From: a virus
Strand: one strand, 5' to 3'
Virus record (IMG/VR): IMGVR_UViG_3300013094_000037
Coordinates: 1-64,000 of that record
DNA: 64,000 nt
In this document: positions 54,969 through 62,454 of the stretch, piece by piece
Position numbering within the stretch: position 1 is the first letter of the stretch
Layout of the letters: every line of letters starts with the position of its first letter
The notes under the pieces: model-generated
What the model was told of the DNA's origin: nothing
Database searches by the model: none
The model's input: only the letters and a program-made list of their open reading frames with translations
Position numbers and translations under genes: made by a program

Positions 54969-56329
54969 TATGTAATTCCTTTCACGGTATTGTTCCACAG
55001 TGAAGAACCTGTGCTAACCGCAGAATATTCGTTTGTATTACTTTCTTTTGCTAATTCCAATACAGTTCTATATTGGTGCACAGTCAGCATATGTCTAACT
55101 GCTGTAACCAAATAGTTACCAGAATAGAAATCATCTGGTTCTTTTTTGTTCGGGTCTTTAGATAGTAAGTTGAATTTGATTACACGACCCACGGTCAATC
55201 CAGGGTCACCTGGAACTGATATTTTCACTCTTGTATAGTTGAGTAGAGGCAACTGTGCTGTTCTGTATGGAATATATGTTTCGGCAAAAATGTCGTGTGC
55301 TACAGAACCTGGATGGCTCTTGATGTAACTTGAATCGTTTTGATTATAGTTTGAGAATACCAACTTGTAGACCGCCTGTGGTGTCTGATTCAAACCATCA
55401 CCTTTTCGGTTGGTGAAATTATTGGTGATTGGAAATGTATTTAATTTACTTGCTTTGTTTGAATATGAACCGTAGTCAAAGTTAGTTATCTTGTATCTTC
55501 TCAACAACGGATCAATAGAAAGCAATTGGTTTGCATACACACCAGAATTGATTGCACCGAGTGAATCATATGAATCCATGATTTCATATGTCAATACATT
55601 GTAAATTTGTTGTGTATTTGTTTGTGTCTTTTGACTTACGTTTTTTGGATTGAAACTGTAAGCATTGTAAACTTCTTGCTTAAACAATGATTGTAGTGAA
55701 CGATAGTTGTAACCAAACTTATCTTCATACAACAACATATCAGCACCTGGATTATTTGCAGGTCTTGCATATGTTGACATCCAATTGATTGCGTCAAATG
55801 GTTTGATGTTTGGAATTAAGAAGTCGTAAACACCATAAGTCTGTTCAATGCTTGCAATCTTATTGGTTGGAACTTGTAGATAAGTTTTTAGAATGTCAAC
55901 AACATTGGATGCAATATCTTTACCTCTATAAGACTTGCTGACCTTGTATTGTTCCGACAACAACAATTCTTCCGAACAAAAGTATAGAGAATATGTTTCT
56001 GTGTTGCCCTCATTCTCAGGTGTTCTTTTTGCTACCTTAAACACGCGGAAAATCTTGTCAACGATATTGGTGGTGTCGTCTGCTTTACCAAAAGTCATAC
56101 GAATGAATTCATTACCATTCATGTGCAACTTTTCAATGTAACCTGTTGCATCAACCAACATCAAATAACCAGATGCTGTGTTATTAAAGATATCTTCATT
56201 ATAAGACAGTTCAACTAAAATATTCTTTACATCGAATGTGCTAACAGAAGTTAACAATGTCAAGTTGATTAGTGTATAGTCATTTGGGTAAACTATACCT
56301 GTCTTATTTAATCCTGGTGTATCTGCCAT
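54968..56329 (-). CDS. Baseplate hub protein, gp27-like
   Basis: This 453-residue protein lies between gp53 and the spike genes. It contains NILVELSYNEDIFNNTASGYLMLVD near residue 36, GNEFIRMTF near 72, RVFKVAKRTPENEGNTETYSLYFCSEELL near 95 and, near the end, YTRVKISVPGDPGLTVGRVIKFNLL and GNYLVTAVRHMLT. This two-half tail-hub plan fits the gp27/gpD type of hub that holds the OB-fold of the spike. T4 gene 27 is located in a different cluster, so identity as gp27 is by fold pattern and neighbours rather than synteny. It overlaps gp53 by one nucleotide. Confidence 0.7.
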   Translation of the reverse strand: MADTPGLNKTGIVYPNDYTLINLTLLTSVSTFDVKNILVELSYNEDIFNNTASGYLMLVDATGYIEKLHMNGNEFIRMTFGKADDTTNIVDKIFRVFKVAKRTPENEGNTETYSLYFCSEELLLSEQYKVSKSYRGKDIASNVVDILKTYLQVPTNKIASIEQTYGVYDFLIPNIKPFDAINWMSTYARPANNPGADMLLYEDKFGYNYRSLQSLFKQEVYNAYSFNPKNVSQKTQTNTQQIYNVLTYEIMDSYDSLGAINSGVYANQLLSIDPLLRRYKITNFDYGSYSNKASKLNTFPITNNFTNRKGDGLNQTPQAVYKLVFSNYNQNDSSYIKSHPGSVAHDIFAETYIPYRTAQLPLLNYTRVKISVPGDPGLTVGRVIKFNLLSKDPNKKEPDDFYSGNYLVTAVRHMLTVHQYRTVLELAKESNTNEYSAVSTGSSLWNNTVKGIT

Positions 56330-57003
56330 TATTTACTCATCAATGATTTGAATTGTTGTTCAAATTGCGGTACATAAATTGAATTGACCAAATTGATAGT
56401 TCTATTTGCTTCATTCTGTTGAATTTCATAATCATAGATTGATTGTGTTGAAGCTGAGTAAGTCTTGGTTACAAAGTTTCCATTGGGGAAGTAAACAGGA
56501 GTACCAGGATTCTGACTAATAAGAACATTAACATTTGCGTATGCTGCCGCATCAATTGTATAATTTGTTATTGTTGTATTTGATGAAGCACTCTCATATG
56601 TTGTCAATGTCAATAGGTAATCTTGTATTGTGCTTTGTGTATAAGACAATACTTGTGTTGATGTTACATCTGCAACAGCAATGTTTAATGTGTTTGCTGT
56701 GACTTCACTGTATTTGTCAATGATGTAATCGTTGAACAAGTTTGGTCCCATTGGCCATTGCCATTGGGGGTCAATGATTTGATTTGAATACAATACAATC
56801 CAATAGCGATATGGATCACCATAATACTTGTTAGCAATAGATTCTGGCGTATCGCCATCTTGAATGTCATATGTATAGAATAACAAAGGGTTGTTCAACA
56901 AAGTGGGAACAACTTCAGACCTCAACATCAAATTTGTAAGTGCAACTTGATTGCCGTTATAGTCGGTTGAAGCAATGATGGGAAAACTTTGAAAATATTT
57001 CAT
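56329..57003 (-). CDS. 53: Baseplate wedge protein, T4 gp53-like
   Basis: This 224-residue protein (T4 gp53 has 196) contains the LysM-like segment typical of gp53: YDIQDGDTPESIANKYYGDP then YRYWIVLYSNQIIDPQWQWP near residues 45-85, followed by FNDYIIDKYSE. gp53 is the last wedge component and promotes assembly of wedges around the hub. The C-terminal part has NEANRTINLVNSIYVPQFEQQF. It overlaps both neighbours by one nucleotide, so the 48-53-hub-spike order is tightly packed. Confidence 0.92.
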   Translation of the reverse strand: MKYFQSFPIIASTDYNGNQVALTNLMLRSEVVPTLLNNPLLFYTYDIQDGDTPESIANKYYGDPYRYWIVLYSNQIIDPQWQWPMGPNLFNDYIIDKYSEVTANTLNIAVADVTSTQVLSYTQSTIQDYLLTLTTYESASSNTTITNYTIDAAAYANVNVLISQNPGTPVYFPNGNFVTKTYSASTQSIYDYEIQQNEANRTINLVNSIYVPQFEQQFKSLMSK

Positions 57004-58184
57004 TATCTCAGTCCTTGAGGATCATTAATATTCTGAAAGCCCTTTTGTAGACGGCCTCTATCAACAATTTCGAGTTCTTTGAATTGTAATGTCAATGTTG
57101 TTTGAACAGGAACACCATCAGTGTGTGCGGCAAAACCATTTGGTGCATAGTTAACATCAATGTTTTCCAATACACAGTCAGCATATTTTGGAAGATATTG
57201 ATTCTCTGCACCTTTAACTTTGAATTGAACCGAAAACAAAGAAGGTGGAACCAAATACATGCTTTGACTTGATACCGCAGCGCCACTTGTTAGTGTTGGT
57301 GCAGCATGATATTTGAATTTATAAATGATATTATCTACAGCCTTTGCTTCTTGCTGTGATTTTGGTGTGAATGTAAATGATAGTTGAAAGGTTCTCATTG
57401 AAAGACCTTTATATACCATTTGAACTTGTGGATTAATTGCTAGACCTTGACCTTGCAATAAAATTGAATTTAGTGCCGAACTATCAGCACCAATATTTCC
57501 TGCCAGATTGGAACCTGCTTGCACTGCTAATCCGATTGCATTTGGGTCAGAAGAAACTGCACCAAAAACTTTTTTACCTGTTTTTATATCAAACCCACCA
57601 CCAGCGGCAGCATCACCAAAAGGTTTTGCAAGTTGGTCTAATGACCTTAAATTATTGATTGTGTCACCTAAAGCATCTCTTAGACTGACCTCAGAATATT
57701 CTGCATTATAAGTTGCAGTTAATGTGTCTGGCATATACAATGAGATGATTGTATCTAACTTTTTAACTGGTGGAGAGATTGAAAGGCCCTCTTTTAGTGT
57801 AGTTGAAATACCATTCACCAAATTTGTACCAATGCTTGCTAATTCTGGTGATAGTTTTGATGCCAAATTATTAATTGTACCAAGAACTGATTGTCCTGTT
57901 TGTGTTCCAGCACCTTGTTGAATCAAACCACCAAGAGCGGTTGTTGAATTTAGTTTTAAATTAGGTTGACTTGGTGTTGTCTCATAAGATGCAGGCACAA
58001 CCTCTTTGATAGAGAATTGAACATAGTGTGTTTTTGTCGCATCCGTAGCAAGTTCTTGTGGATAATTCAGAGTTGTTAGACTTTTACCACCAAAAAGTGC
58101 AGCCAAAGGTCCGCTTGCCACCTGACCTAGTGCTCCAGGTAGTGCTACACCACCTACTGCTGTTGGAATTGAAATTATTGCCAT
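57003..58184 (-). CDS. 48: Baseplate tail-tube cap, T4 gp48-like
   Basis: This 393-residue protein (T4 gp48 has 364) is first in the minus-strand run. Family features include LYMPDTLTATYNAEYSEVSLRD near residue 158, the tube-like strand MRTFQLSFTFTPKSQQEAKAV near 260, and YLPKYADCVLENIDVNYAPNGF near 335. gp48 sits on the hub and, with gp54, starts tube polymerisation. The central part is Ala/Gly-rich. An ATAAATA motif at 58212-58218 in the 32 nt divergent gap can drive it. No strong Shine-Dalgarno is visible. Confidence 0.85.
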   Translation of the reverse strand: MAIISIPTAVGGVALPGALGQVASGPLAALFGGKSLTTLNYPQELATDATKTHYVQFSIKEVVPASYETTPSQPNLKLNSTTALGGLIQQGAGTQTGQSVLGTINNLASKLSPELASIGTNLVNGISTTLKEGLSISPPVKKLDTIISLYMPDTLTATYNAEYSEVSLRDALGDTINNLRSLDQLAKPFGDAAAGGGFDIKTGKKVFGAVSSDPNAIGLAVQAGSNLAGNIGADSSALNSILLQGQGLAINPQVQMVYKGLSMRTFQLSFTFTPKSQQEAKAVDNIIYKFKYHAAPTLTSGAAVSSQSMYLVPPSLFSVQFKVKGAENQYLPKYADCVLENIDVNYAPNGFAAHTDGVPVQTTLTLQFKELEIVDRGRLQKGFQNINDPQGLR

Positions 58185-58211
58185 GTTCGTCTTAAAATGA
58201 GGAATATATAC

Positions 58212-58218
58212 TATTTAT
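58212..58218 (-). promoter_or_regulatory. Late-promoter-like motif for the minus-strand baseplate operon
   Basis: The minus strand reads CATAAATAG in the divergent gp48/gp4 gap. The motif overlaps the first two bases of the gp4 start codon on the plus strand, so polymerase bound here would sit on the gp4 translation start region. Confidence 0.5.
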
Positions 58219-58651
58219 GGCTTATTCTGGAAGATTTACACCTAAGAATCCACAAAAGTATGTGGGTGACTATAAAAACATCATTTACCGCTCATCGTGG
58301 GAATGCAAAGTCATGACATGGTTGGACAAAAACCCTGATATTATATCTTGGGCGTCCGAAGAACTCATCATACCTTATGTATCTCCTGTGGATGGAAAGT
58401 ACCACCGATACTTTCCTGACTTCCTGGTCAAGGTTAGAACCAAAGATGGTAAGTTAAAAACACTTATGATTGAGGTCAAACCCAAGAAGCAGACCATGGA
58501 ACCAGAGAAAAAGAAAAGAGTGACCAAGCAATACATTCAAGAAGTGGTAACTTACGGTGTGAATCAAGCAAAGTGGAAAGCCGCAAATGAGTATTGTCTT
58601 GACCGTGGTTGGGAGTTCAAAATCTTCACTGAAGACCATCTAGGTCTCTAA
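58217..58651 (+). CDS. 4: Head completion nuclease-like protein, T4 gp4-like
   Basis: This 144-residue protein (T4 gp4 has 150) starts AYSGRFTPKNPQKYVGDYKN and contains YRSSWECKVMTWLDKNPDI. It carries a PD-(D/E)XK-type core: the aspartate in YFPDFLVKV near residue 56 and EVK in LMIEVKPKK near residue 75. In T4, gp4 is needed to finish packaged heads before tails join. It is the first gene of the plus-strand cluster. GAGG lies about 14 nt before the ATG, a longer spacing than usual. No plus-strand late promoter is evident nearby. Confidence 0.88.
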   Translation: MAYSGRFTPKNPQKYVGDYKNIIYRSSWECKVMTWLDKNPDIISWASEELIIPYVSPVDGKYHRYFPDFLVKVRTKDGKLKTLMIEVKPKKQTMEPEKKKRVTKQYIQEVVTYGVNQAKWKAANEYCLDRGWEFKIFTEDHLGL

Positions 58652-58662
58652 CTAAATAGAAG

Positions 58663-59292
58663 ATGGCAACATCTAAACTAACCTCACTTGCAGAACAAAA
58701 GACGGCTCTTGGTCATAAAACTATGTCCAAAGATGCTACCGTATGGTTGCAAGGAAAGATATCTGAACTGAAAAAAGGCCAGATTTCTCAAATACCATCT
58801 ACTATAAACCGTGAAAAGTTTAGGCAGATGAACCAGTTTAGACTGGGAATGATGTATTGTTTCTATTACGACCCTAAAACAAAGGCAGATTTGCCATATT
58901 GGGATAGATTTCCAATGGTTTTGGTGCTAGAAAGATACAATGATGGTTTCTTGGGACTGAATATACACTATCTTCCTGTTAAATGGCGTATTGCTTTTAT
59001 GAACAAGCTGATGAGATATGCACAGTTGACACCTAATGATGATATACAAAGAATGAGAATCTCATATGACATTCTGAATGCAACCAAAAAGTATGCTGAG
59101 TTTAAACCATGTTTGAAAAGATACTTGCATAGCCACATTCGTTCTAGATTGTTGATGATTCAACCTAATGAATGGGATGTTGCAACATTGCTACCTATAC
59201 AACAATTTAGAGGTGCCAAACCACAAGAAGTCTGGAGAGACTCGGTTCAAGAGTGGAAAGACCATATGGCACATTTTAACCAAGAAGAATAA
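58663..59292 (+). CDS. Conserved T4-superfamily virion protein, possible gp2-type DNA end protector
   Basis: This 209-residue protein contains QFRLGMMYCFYYDPKTKADLP then YWDRFPMVLVLERYNDGFLGLNIHYLP in the middle, followed by basic helices such as KPCLKRYLHSHIRSRLLMI and VATLLPIQQF. The type is conserved in aquatic T4-like phages. In T4, gene 2 (DNA end protector) is next to gene 4, and this neighbourhood plus the basic character suggests that role, but I am unsure of the family name; a gp3-like tail completion role is the alternative. It lies 11 nt after gp4 and is followed by the tube paralogue after 2 nt. Confidence 0.75.
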   Translation: MATSKLTSLAEQKTALGHKTMSKDATVWLQGKISELKKGQISQIPSTINREKFRQMNQFRLGMMYCFYYDPKTKADLPYWDRFPMVLVLERYNDGFLGLNIHYLPVKWRIAFMNKLMRYAQLTPNDDIQRMRISYDILNATKKYAEFKPCLKRYLHSHIRSRLLMIQPNEWDVATLLPIQQFRGAKPQEVWRDSVQEWKDHMAHFNQEE

Positions 59293-59294
59293 AA

Positions 59295-59933
59295 ATGAAT
59301 TCAAACATTTCATCGTTTTTAAGTTCATTTAAGGGTGATATTGCAAGACCAAATAGGTTTGATGTTACCATTAATGCGCCCATTCCTTTACTTCCATACA
59401 TTGCGACCAGTCGTAACTTGACCTTTAGATGTGAGAGTGCACAGTTGCCAAGCAGAACTTTTGCAACTACCGACCAAAAGTTTGGTGCAAACCCTATTGA
59501 AAAACATGCATATCAGTCAAACTATAATGAGTCTGAAATGACTTTCATTGTTTCAGATAACATGTCCGAAAAGATTTTCTTTGATGCATGGATGGAGTTT
59601 ATCAACCCAACCATCTCATTTGATTTCAATTACAGAAACGATTACATATCTACACTACAAGTAAACCAATACAGTGTAGATAACAAATTGACATACTCGG
59701 TTAACTTGATTGATGCATTTCCAGTTTCTGTAAATCAATTAGACCTAGACTGGTCTAATGATGGTCACCACAAATTGACCGTTGTTTTTGCTTACAGATA
59801 CTGGCAAAACAATTCTATTCAAGCACTTGGTTCCAGCCTATTGCAGGCTGGTATTTCTAGTGTTCTTAACAACACAGGTGGTTTGACAGGTTTGACAGCT
59901 AATGGAATTAATGCGATAACAAATAATTTTTAA
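59295..59933 (+). CDS. Tail-tube paralogue, possible gp54-type tube initiator
   Basis: This 212-residue protein has the same fold signature as gp19 of this phage: DIARPNRFDV at the start, FRCESAQLPSRTF near residue 49, FDAWMEFIN near 96, VNQYSVDN, and QLDLDWSNDGHHKLTVVFAYRYWQ near the end. It carries a C-terminal extension of about 35 residues (QALGSSLLQAGISSVLNNTG). T4 has a similar tube-fold initiator, gp54, that starts the tube on gp48, so that role is my first choice. It is on the plus strand, away from gp18-gp19. A weak ribosome binding site precedes it and coupling to the upstream gene is likely. Confidence 0.82.
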   Translation: MNSNISSFLSSFKGDIARPNRFDVTINAPIPLLPYIATSRNLTFRCESAQLPSRTFATTDQKFGANPIEKHAYQSNYNESEMTFIVSDNMSEKIFFDAWMEFINPTISFDFNYRNDYISTLQVNQYSVDNKLTYSVNLIDAFPVSVNQLDLDWSNDGHHKLTVVFAYRYWQNNSIQALGSSLLQAGISSVLNNTGGLTGLTANGINAITNNF

Positions 59934-59950
59934 TGATTTGAGGAGATATA

Positions 59951-60673
59951 ATGGCTTTACCAAAAATTGATACACCAATCTATGATTTGACTTTACCGCT
60001 ATCTAAGAAACTGATTCGTTTTAGACCTTTCTTGGTCAAAGAACAACGTAATCTTATGATGGCAATGGAATCAGACGATAAAGAAACTATTCAAAAGAAC
60101 ATCAAACAAGTTTTACATAACTGTACCTTGACAGAGAATGTAGACATTGATTCTTTACCTATTCTTGATATTGAATACTATTTCATTCAACTGAGGGCCC
60201 GTTCTGTTGGTGAAGTTGTTGAAAACAAATATCGTTGTGAGAACGTTGTTAACGGTGCTCCATGTGGTCATTTGATGGAAAACAAATTCAACTTGTTGGA
60301 AATCAAAGTTAACCAAAGTGATGTTAAAGATGAAATTCAATTGACCGATAAGATTAGCATTAAGCTAAGTTATCCGAAGTTTTCAGTATTGAATGCTTCA
60401 GCACAAATTGAAACTGCAACTGATATGGCATTTGAAATGATTATAAGCAGCATTGTTCACATTTTTGATGGTGAGCAATTTTACTATGCAAATGAAGTTG
60501 CAAAAGAAGAATTTGTTGAATTTATTGAATCTTTGAATACTGACCAATTTGGAAAGATTGAAGAATTCTTTGACAACCTACCTACATTGAATAAGACCCT
60601 TGAAATGGACTGTGGTAAGTGTGGTTTTCACCATACGATTGAGGTGGAAGGGTTAGAAAATTTTTTCGGGTAA
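59951..60673 (+). CDS. 26: Baseplate hub assembly protein, T4 gp26-like (zero frame)
   Basis: This 240-residue protein matches the T4 baseplate gp26 family. It starts LPKIDTPIYDLTLPLSKKL and has YFIQLRARSVGEVVENKYRC near residues 77-96. Cysteines in YRCENVVNGAPCGHL and in the C-terminal MDCGKCGFHHTIE could bind zinc. GAGGAG precedes the ATG. The gene ends GAAAATTTTTTCGGGTAA, which contains two overlapping -1 slippery heptamers just before the stop. Slippage would add 64 residues, so this reading frame is probably the short form of a two-product gene, as with lambda G/GT. The extended form ends at 60861, where it overlaps the next start. Confidence 0.88.
   Translation: MALPKIDTPIYDLTLPLSKKLIRFRPFLVKEQRNLMMAMESDDKETIQKNIKQVLHNCTLTENVDIDSLPILDIEYYFIQLRARSVGEVVENKYRCENVVNGAPCGHLMENKFNLLEIKVNQSDVKDEIQLTDKISIKLSYPKFSVLNASAQIETATDMAFEMIISSIVHIFDGEQFYYANEVAKEEFVEFIESLNTDQFGKIEEFFDNLPTLNKTLEMDCGKCGFHHTIEVEGLENFFG
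60658..60667 (+). other. Probable -1 programmed frameshift site
   Basis: In the gp26 frame the bases read A AAT TTT TTC, containing A_AAT_TTT (60658-60664) and T_TTT_TTC (60661-60667), both of the X_XXY_YYZ class. Purine-rich Shine-Dalgarno-like sequence (GAGGTGGAAGGG) lies just upstream, where such elements can stimulate slippage, and the zero-frame stop follows two codons later. Confidence 0.7.
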
Positions 60674-60861
60674 CATTTCGTCATGATACATTAAGAAATT
60701 ATTATACGACAAACTTTGCATTGATGCAACATCACAAATACAGTTTGTCGGAACTTGAAGGTATGATACCTTGGGAGCGTGAAGTTTACGTTACTATGCT
60801 TGCTCAGTATATTGAAGAAGAAAATGAGAAGATAAAACAAAGAAACATGGAACGTAGATGA
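60667..60861 (+). CDS. Frameshift extension of gp26 (tail-chaperone-like C-terminus)
   Basis: In the -1 frame the sequence is open from the slippery site to TGA at 60859-60861. It encodes RVTFRHDTLRNYYTTNFALM, then QHHKYSLSELEGMIPWERE and a charged helical end (EEENEKIKQRNMERR). The first internal ATG (the M of MQHHKY) has no Shine-Dalgarno and would discard the conserved-looking first 20 residues, so synthesis as a fusion with gp26 (about 303 residues in all) is more likely than a free small protein. PWERE followed by helix is a pattern familiar from small phage tail-assembly proteins. The stop overlaps the next gene as ATGA. Confidence 0.72.
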   Translation, partial: RVTFRHDTLRNYYTTNFALMQHHKYSLSELEGMIPWEREVYVTMLAQYIEEENEKIKQRNMERR

Positions 60862-62453
60862 AAAAATCAATATTCGATGAGTTAATGAGAAGTGGTGAAA
60901 TCGAAAGAATGTTCAAAGATAATAAAATCAATGAATTTTTAAATAGTGGACAACTTTCGGAAAATCAACTTAAAGAAATCAGAGAATTCAGTAAAAAACT
61001 CAGTCAAGAAGAACTGGAAAGAAGGCAATATGAAGTTGCTACTTTACCGGGTTGGGCGGAATCACAATTAACACCCGTAATAAAGAAGGTCAAAGAACAA
61101 CAAAAACCGGCTGCTGAATCTAAGAAACCTAATGTAGAAAAAGTAGCTGAGATAATGTCTAAAAAGACAACTACAGATACCAAAGACATTACTAAAGGTT
61201 TATCTAAGCGCAAGTCTACTGCAAAGCCAGCAGCAGCAACACCAAACACAGCAAAGAAAGTCGGTAATGTAAACACCGGCTTCTATGCTGATGCCGTTTC
61301 TGCAAGTAAACCTAAACTACGTAGTGGTGATAGTGCTGCCAACATTGGTGCAAAAATCTATGCTGTTATACAACAAGACATAGAAGAACAAAGAACTAGA
61401 AAAGAGTTGTCTAAAAACTTTGAAGAAGAAAAATGGGAAAGAGAACAGCGTGAACATAAAGAGTTGATGGACGCTATAAAGAAAGCACAACAACCAAAAG
61501 TTCCAAAGGCAAAACCTAAAAAAGAATTACCTGCACGTGATGAAAAAGGTAGATTCATTAAGAAAGAACCTGAGAAAGCACCTGCACCGGCTCCTGCTCC
61601 AGCACCAGCGGCTAAACCATCACCTGCTCCCGCACCGGCTCCTGCCGCAAAGCCAGCACCGGCTCCAGCGCCTGCACCTTCAGCGGTAAAAGCACCTGCA
61701 CCGGCTCCAGCACCGCCAGCAGTTACAAAAGCACCTGTTGTTGAGGCTGCACCAAAGATACCAACTGCGGTTAAAGCTGGCGCTGCTGCCGTTGCCGTTG
61801 GTGTTGCAGGTTATGAGTTAGCAAAAAATACTATCTTGAAACATGAGGGATTCAAGACTAGACCATATAAAGATAGCAAAGGTTTATGGACTGTTGGTGT
61901 TGGTCACCTTATTGGTGATGGTAAGAGTTTACCTAAAGAGTTTGACCGTGAATTCTCAAGAGAAGAAATTCAAGCATTGTATGAAGAAGATTTCAAAGAA
62001 CATAAAAAGGCTGCCGAGAAAATTCCTGGCTATAACAATCTGAATGAAAAAGGTCAAACTGCATTGATTGATTTGACATTCAACATGGGTCCAAGTTGGT
62101 ATAAAAAATGGCCTATGCTTGTCAAACAACTAGAAGCAGGAGATATAGAAGGTGCTGCTAGAAACTTAGAGGGGAGTGATTGGTATAAGCAAGTTAAGTC
62201 TAGAGGTCCTGAAGTTGTTGCTTTATTGAGACAAGGTAAAAAAGATAGCGCAAGTGATGTTACTGCACCACCTATACCTGGATCAAAAGTGAATTCAGAT
62301 TCTGTTGAAAATAAAGACTTGAAGACACCATCTAAACAAACAACAGTTGTAGTAAATAATACACAAACTAACGTGGTAACAGGTTCAACACCACAAAAAC
62401 AAGTAATTAGCACCTCAACACCATCAGAAAAACCAGCAATATTAGGTACATAA
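60858..62453 (+). CDS. Tail/hub protein with GH24 lysozyme domain
   Basis: This 531-residue protein has several parts. Residues 1-80 are helical and charged. Residues 153-210 form a coiled-coil module (KLRSGDSAANIGAKIY) shared with the next gene. Residues 240-290 are a Pro-Ala linker. A hydrophobic Ala/Val stretch lies at 304-322. A T4-type lysozyme domain follows at about 324-460, with E330, D339 and T345 at the spacing of the T4 Glu-Asp-Thr triad (KHEGF, YKDSKG, WTVGVGH). The tail is Thr/Ser-rich. It probably digests peptidoglycan during injection, supplying the activity missing from the split gp5. The absence of a clear signal peptide and the tail context argue against a host-lysis endolysin, though that remains possible. 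Confidence 0.85.
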   Translation: MKKSIFDELMRSGEIERMFKDNKINEFLNSGQLSENQLKEIREFSKKLSQEELERRQYEVATLPGWAESQLTPVIKKVKEQQKPAAESKKPNVEKVAEIMSKKTTTDTKDITKGLSKRKSTAKPAAATPNTAKKVGNVNTGFYADAVSASKPKLRSGDSAANIGAKIYAVIQQDIEEQRTRKELSKNFEEEKWEREQREHKELMDAIKKAQQPKVPKAKPKKELPARDEKGRFIKKEPEKAPAPAPAPAPAAKPSPAPAPAPAAKPAPAPAPAPSAVKAPAPAPAPPAVTKAPVVEAAPKIPTAVKAGAAAVAVGVAGYELAKNTILKHEGFKTRPYKDSKGLWTVGVGHLIGDGKSLPKEFDREFSREEIQALYEEDFKEHKKAAEKIPGYNNLNEKGQTALIDLTFNMGPSWYKKWPMLVKQLEAGDIEGAARNLEGSDWYKQVKSRGPEVVALLRQGKKDSASDVTAPPIPGSKVNSDSVENKDLKTPSKQTTVVVNNTQTNVVTGSTPQKQVISTSTPSEKPAILGT

Positions 62454-62454
62454 C

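Noticed and set aside
54969-54998. Longer start (GTG) for the OB-fold protein
   Set aside because: The ATG overlapping the upstream stop as TAATG has AAGGA upstream and removes ten codons antiparallel to no known family feature.
60728-60861. Free 45-residue protein starting at the internal ATG after gp26
   Set aside because: No ribosome binding site, and the -1 frame stays open back to a slippery site, so a frameshift fusion is preferred; not fully excluded.
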